DNA from: Micropepsaceae bacterium
GTDB taxonomy: Bacteria > Pseudomonadota > Alphaproteobacteria > Micropepsales > Micropepsaceae
DNA length: 7,861 nt
Direction of reading: 5' to 3'
Assembly (NCBI GenBank): GCA_025450355.1
Contig: JANWHR010000099.1
Span: 1 to 7,861, forward strand
A program made the translations under genes and the position numbers. Below the pieces are notes generated by a model. The model ran no database searches and had not been told where the DNA came from. It was given only the letters and a program-made list of their open reading frames with translations. Of the stretch, positions 6,944-7,861 are shown piece after piece. How positions within the stretch are numbered: the stretch's first letter is position 1; each line of letters opens with the position of its first letter.

Positions 6944-7200
6944 TCCGGATGCGCGGACGGACGCGTCCGCAGCGAAGCTGCAGCCGGAATTTCGATCAAC
7001 AAACGGTCGTGCCGTTGCAAATTCACCCGCTGGCGCGTAAGGAAAGGGTGCGACGGCGTCTCGTCGGATCTGTTGCGCACTGTTGAACTGGAATGCGTTT
7101 CGTGCGCACCTGAGACAGCCGAAACTTCCGACAAAAGTGTTCGCCTTCTGCACCTCCGGTGGCATGTCGCTACGGGGGAACTGCAACGTCAGGAAGTATA
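6944..7200 (+). promoter_or_regulatory. Hairpin-rich intergenic region and probable csp leader
   Basis: A 257-bp gap without a supported gene between the cupin and the cold-shock gene. It contains several small perfect inverted repeats: 6953-6970 (7-bp stem), 6969-6981 (GCAGC-GAA-GCTGC, sharing two bases with the previous one), 7002-7016 (AACGG-5-CCGTT), 7051-7066 (CGACG-6-CGTCG) and 7074-7108 (TGCGCAC-21-GTGCGCA). The first may end cupin transcription. The later ones could form a structured 5' leader, as is known for cspA-type mRNAs in other bacteria. The csp promoter was not identified, so how much of this is transcribed leader is unknown. Confidence 0.4.
6953..6970 (+). terminator. GC-rich hairpin after the cupin gene, no T-tract
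   Basis: GCGGACG-GACG-CGTCCGC is a perfect 7-bp stem with a 4-base loop starting 10 bases after the cupin stop. No T-run follows, so it is not a classical intrinsic terminator; it could protect the 3' end of the message or help pause polymerase. Confidence 0.35.
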
Positions 7201-7404
7201 ATGGCAATCGGTACAGTCAAATTTTTCAATACCGCCAAAGGCTTTGGGTTCATCGCACCGGAAGGCGGAGGCAAGGACGTGTTCGTGCACGCGACCGCTG
7301 TGGAAGCGGCAGGCATGCGCACGCTCACCGAAGGACAGCGCGTGTCCTTCGATGTTCAACCGGACGCACGCGGCGTGAAGGCGACAAACCTGAAGTCGGT
7401 GTAA
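7201..7404 (+). CDS. cspA: CspA-family cold-shock protein
   Basis: A 67-residue single cold-shock domain, the normal size of bacterial Csp proteins, which bind single-stranded RNA and DNA and melt mRNA structure. RNP1 is KGFGFIAP (13-20) and RNP2 is VFVHA (27-31). The aromatic surface is VKFFN with Phe8 where E. coli CspA has Trp, a change common in alphaproteobacterial members. The C-terminus VKATNLKSV fits the last strand. ATG 7201 is chosen: AGGA lies 6 bases upstream and the family start is MxxGTVKFFN. An in-frame GTG at 7159 would add 14 residues unlike the family. The long, hairpin-rich upstream region and a strong terminator at 7472-7503 suggest a monocistronic message. Whether it is cold-induced cannot be told; many paralogues are constitutive or stress-responsive. 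The symbol is used at family level. Confidence 0.95.
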   Translation: MAIGTVKFFNTAKGFGFIAPEGGGKDVFVHATAVEAAGMRTLTEGQRVSFDVQPDARGVKATNLKSV

Positions 7405-7420
7405 CCCTTACCCCTCACCG

Positions 7421-7466
7421 GGCGCGCCCGTGCGGGCGCGCCGCCCACTTCCCCACAAGAGGGAAG
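7421..7466. repeat. Two tandem inverted repeats after csp
   Basis: The first is a perfect 10-bp inverted repeat with a 2-base centre (7421-7430 and 7433-7442), in which the 8-base palindrome GGCGCGCC occurs twice as a direct repeat (7421-7428, 7435-7442). The second is CTTCCC-7-GGGAAG (7448-7466). No T-run follows either. The wording (CCCCTCACC before, CTTCCCCACAAGAGGG after) resembles dispersed intergenic palindromes seen in alphaproteobacterial genomes, but I cannot confirm that it is repeated elsewhere. Confidence 0.6.
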
Positions 7467-7471
7467 GAATC

Positions 7472-7503
7472 TGGCCGGCGCAGTTTCTTCGCCGGCCATT
7501 TTT
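7472..7503 (+). terminator. Intrinsic terminator of the csp transcript
   Basis: A stem of GGCCGGCG and CGCCGGCC (7473-7480 and 7490-7497), extended to 9 bp by a T-A pair, encloses the 9-base loop CAGTTTCTT and is followed by TTTTT (7499-7503). This is a classical Rho-independent terminator for plus-strand transcription, 68 bases after the csp stop. The T-run abuts the stop codon of the convergent gene, so the hairpin could also mark the 3' end of that message, but on the minus strand no U-tract follows the stem. Confidence 0.88.
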
Positions 7504-7861
7504 CTACGGTTCTTCCTTCAACTGCTGGATCATGCTTCGCGCCTGGGACCAGGCTTTGGCCGGCGTTTCGGCGAAGCGGCAGAACTCCGTCTGCCGGGAC
7601 CAGGTTTCGAACAGCGCGCGATTTGCGCCGCTGCCATCCTCAATGAGAATGTGGGGTATGCGGAGCAGAAGACAGAAGATATGCGCACCGGCGCGATCGG
7701 TAATCGCAATCCGGCCGAGCGACATGATATGCAGGCCGCGATCGGTATAGGCGCGGGCCCGAATCTCCGGCGCAATTGTGCCGGAGGAAATCCGCGCCTC
7801 CTGATTCCGGAAAACCAACGAAGACCAATCCGTGAGCATCACGGTCGGCGGCCGTTGCCGC
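7504..7861 (-). CDS. Polysaccharide pyruvyl transferase family protein, C-terminal part (runs off right edge)
   Basis: The minus-strand frame is open from the window edge to TAG at 7506-7504, giving the last 118 residues. The segment SLGRIAITDRAGAHIFCLLLRIPHILIEDGSGANRALFETWSR matches the C-terminal block of the polysaccharide pyruvyl transferase family (ExoV/WcaK type), where the usual reading is S-x-x-V-x-T-D-R-L-H-x-H-I-L-x-L-L-L-x-I-P-H-V-x-x-D-N. Such enzymes add pyruvyl ketals from phosphoenolpyruvate to sugars of exopolysaccharides, in the cytoplasm. Here the usual RLHxH reads RAGAH, so one conserved His is replaced by Gly; this could reduce activity or mark a divergent subgroup. The true start lies beyond the window: the preceding codons (RQRPPT) stay open, and the GTG at 7842 is internal. 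Other exopolysaccharide genes may lie to the right. Confidence 0.78.
   Translation of the reverse strand, partial: RQRPPTVMLTDWSSLVFRNQEARISSGTIAPEIRARAYTDRGLHIMSLGRIAITDRAGAHIFCLLLRIPHILIEDGSGANRALFETWSRQTEFCRFAETPAKAWSQARSMIQQLKEEP

Noticed and set aside
6515..7207. A 230-codon minus-strand frame over the cupin 3' end and the csp leader
   Set aside because: No recognisable domain, covers a well-supported gene on the opposite strand, and has no ribosome site that I can see.

Overview
The window carries six protein-coding genes, two of them cut by the window edges, and looks like a chromosomal segment of a GC-rich Gram-negative bacterium. An outer-membrane TonB-dependent receptor shows there is an outer membrane. 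The style of the receptor, a Bug/TctC-type periplasmic binding protein with a Tat-like signal, a W-to-F substituted CspA protein and an ExoV-like pyruvyltransferase tail together suggest an alphaproteobacterium. That placement is inferred from gene style only. No rRNA, tRNA, CRISPR array, transposase or integrase was seen.

Left half (1-4226, all minus strand): reading in the direction of transcription, a PAPS-type sulfotransferase (3150-4226) is followed after about 210 bp by a TonB-dependent outer-membrane receptor (531-2939). The receptor overlaps by 4 bases (GTGA) with the start of a secreted DUF1254-family protein (1-534) that runs off the left edge. The receptor and the DUF1254 protein are almost certainly co-transcribed and translationally coupled. 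The sulfotransferase may belong to the same transcript or be separate. None of the three has an obvious ATG start (GTG, TTG and GTG are the best choices). A plausible joint role is acquisition and modification of an unknown organic substrate, but the sequence does not identify it.

Middle (4227-6943): a 433-bp stretch without a convincing gene is followed by a divergent pair. An orphan tripartite-tricarboxylate-type solute-binding protein (4660-5640, minus) and a two-domain cupin (5735-6943, plus) share a 94-bp intergenic region holding a candidate promoter and an imperfect palindrome. The arrangement suggests a small uptake or sensing plus catabolic module for an organic acid or aromatic compound; the TctA/TctB membrane subunits are not present here.

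Right end (6944-7861): a 257-bp region with several perfect small hairpins leads to a 67-residue CspA-family cold-shock protein (7201-7404, plus). It is followed by three consecutive stem-loops, the last a textbook intrinsic terminator (7472-7503). A convergent partial gene (7504-7861, minus) encodes the C-terminus of a polysaccharide pyruvyl transferase family protein, so an exopolysaccharide locus may lie to the right. I see no clear evidence of a wholly new system. The most unusual items are the sulfotransferase/receptor/DUF1254 set, the orphan binding protein paired with the bicupin, and the hairpin-rich flanks of the csp gene.
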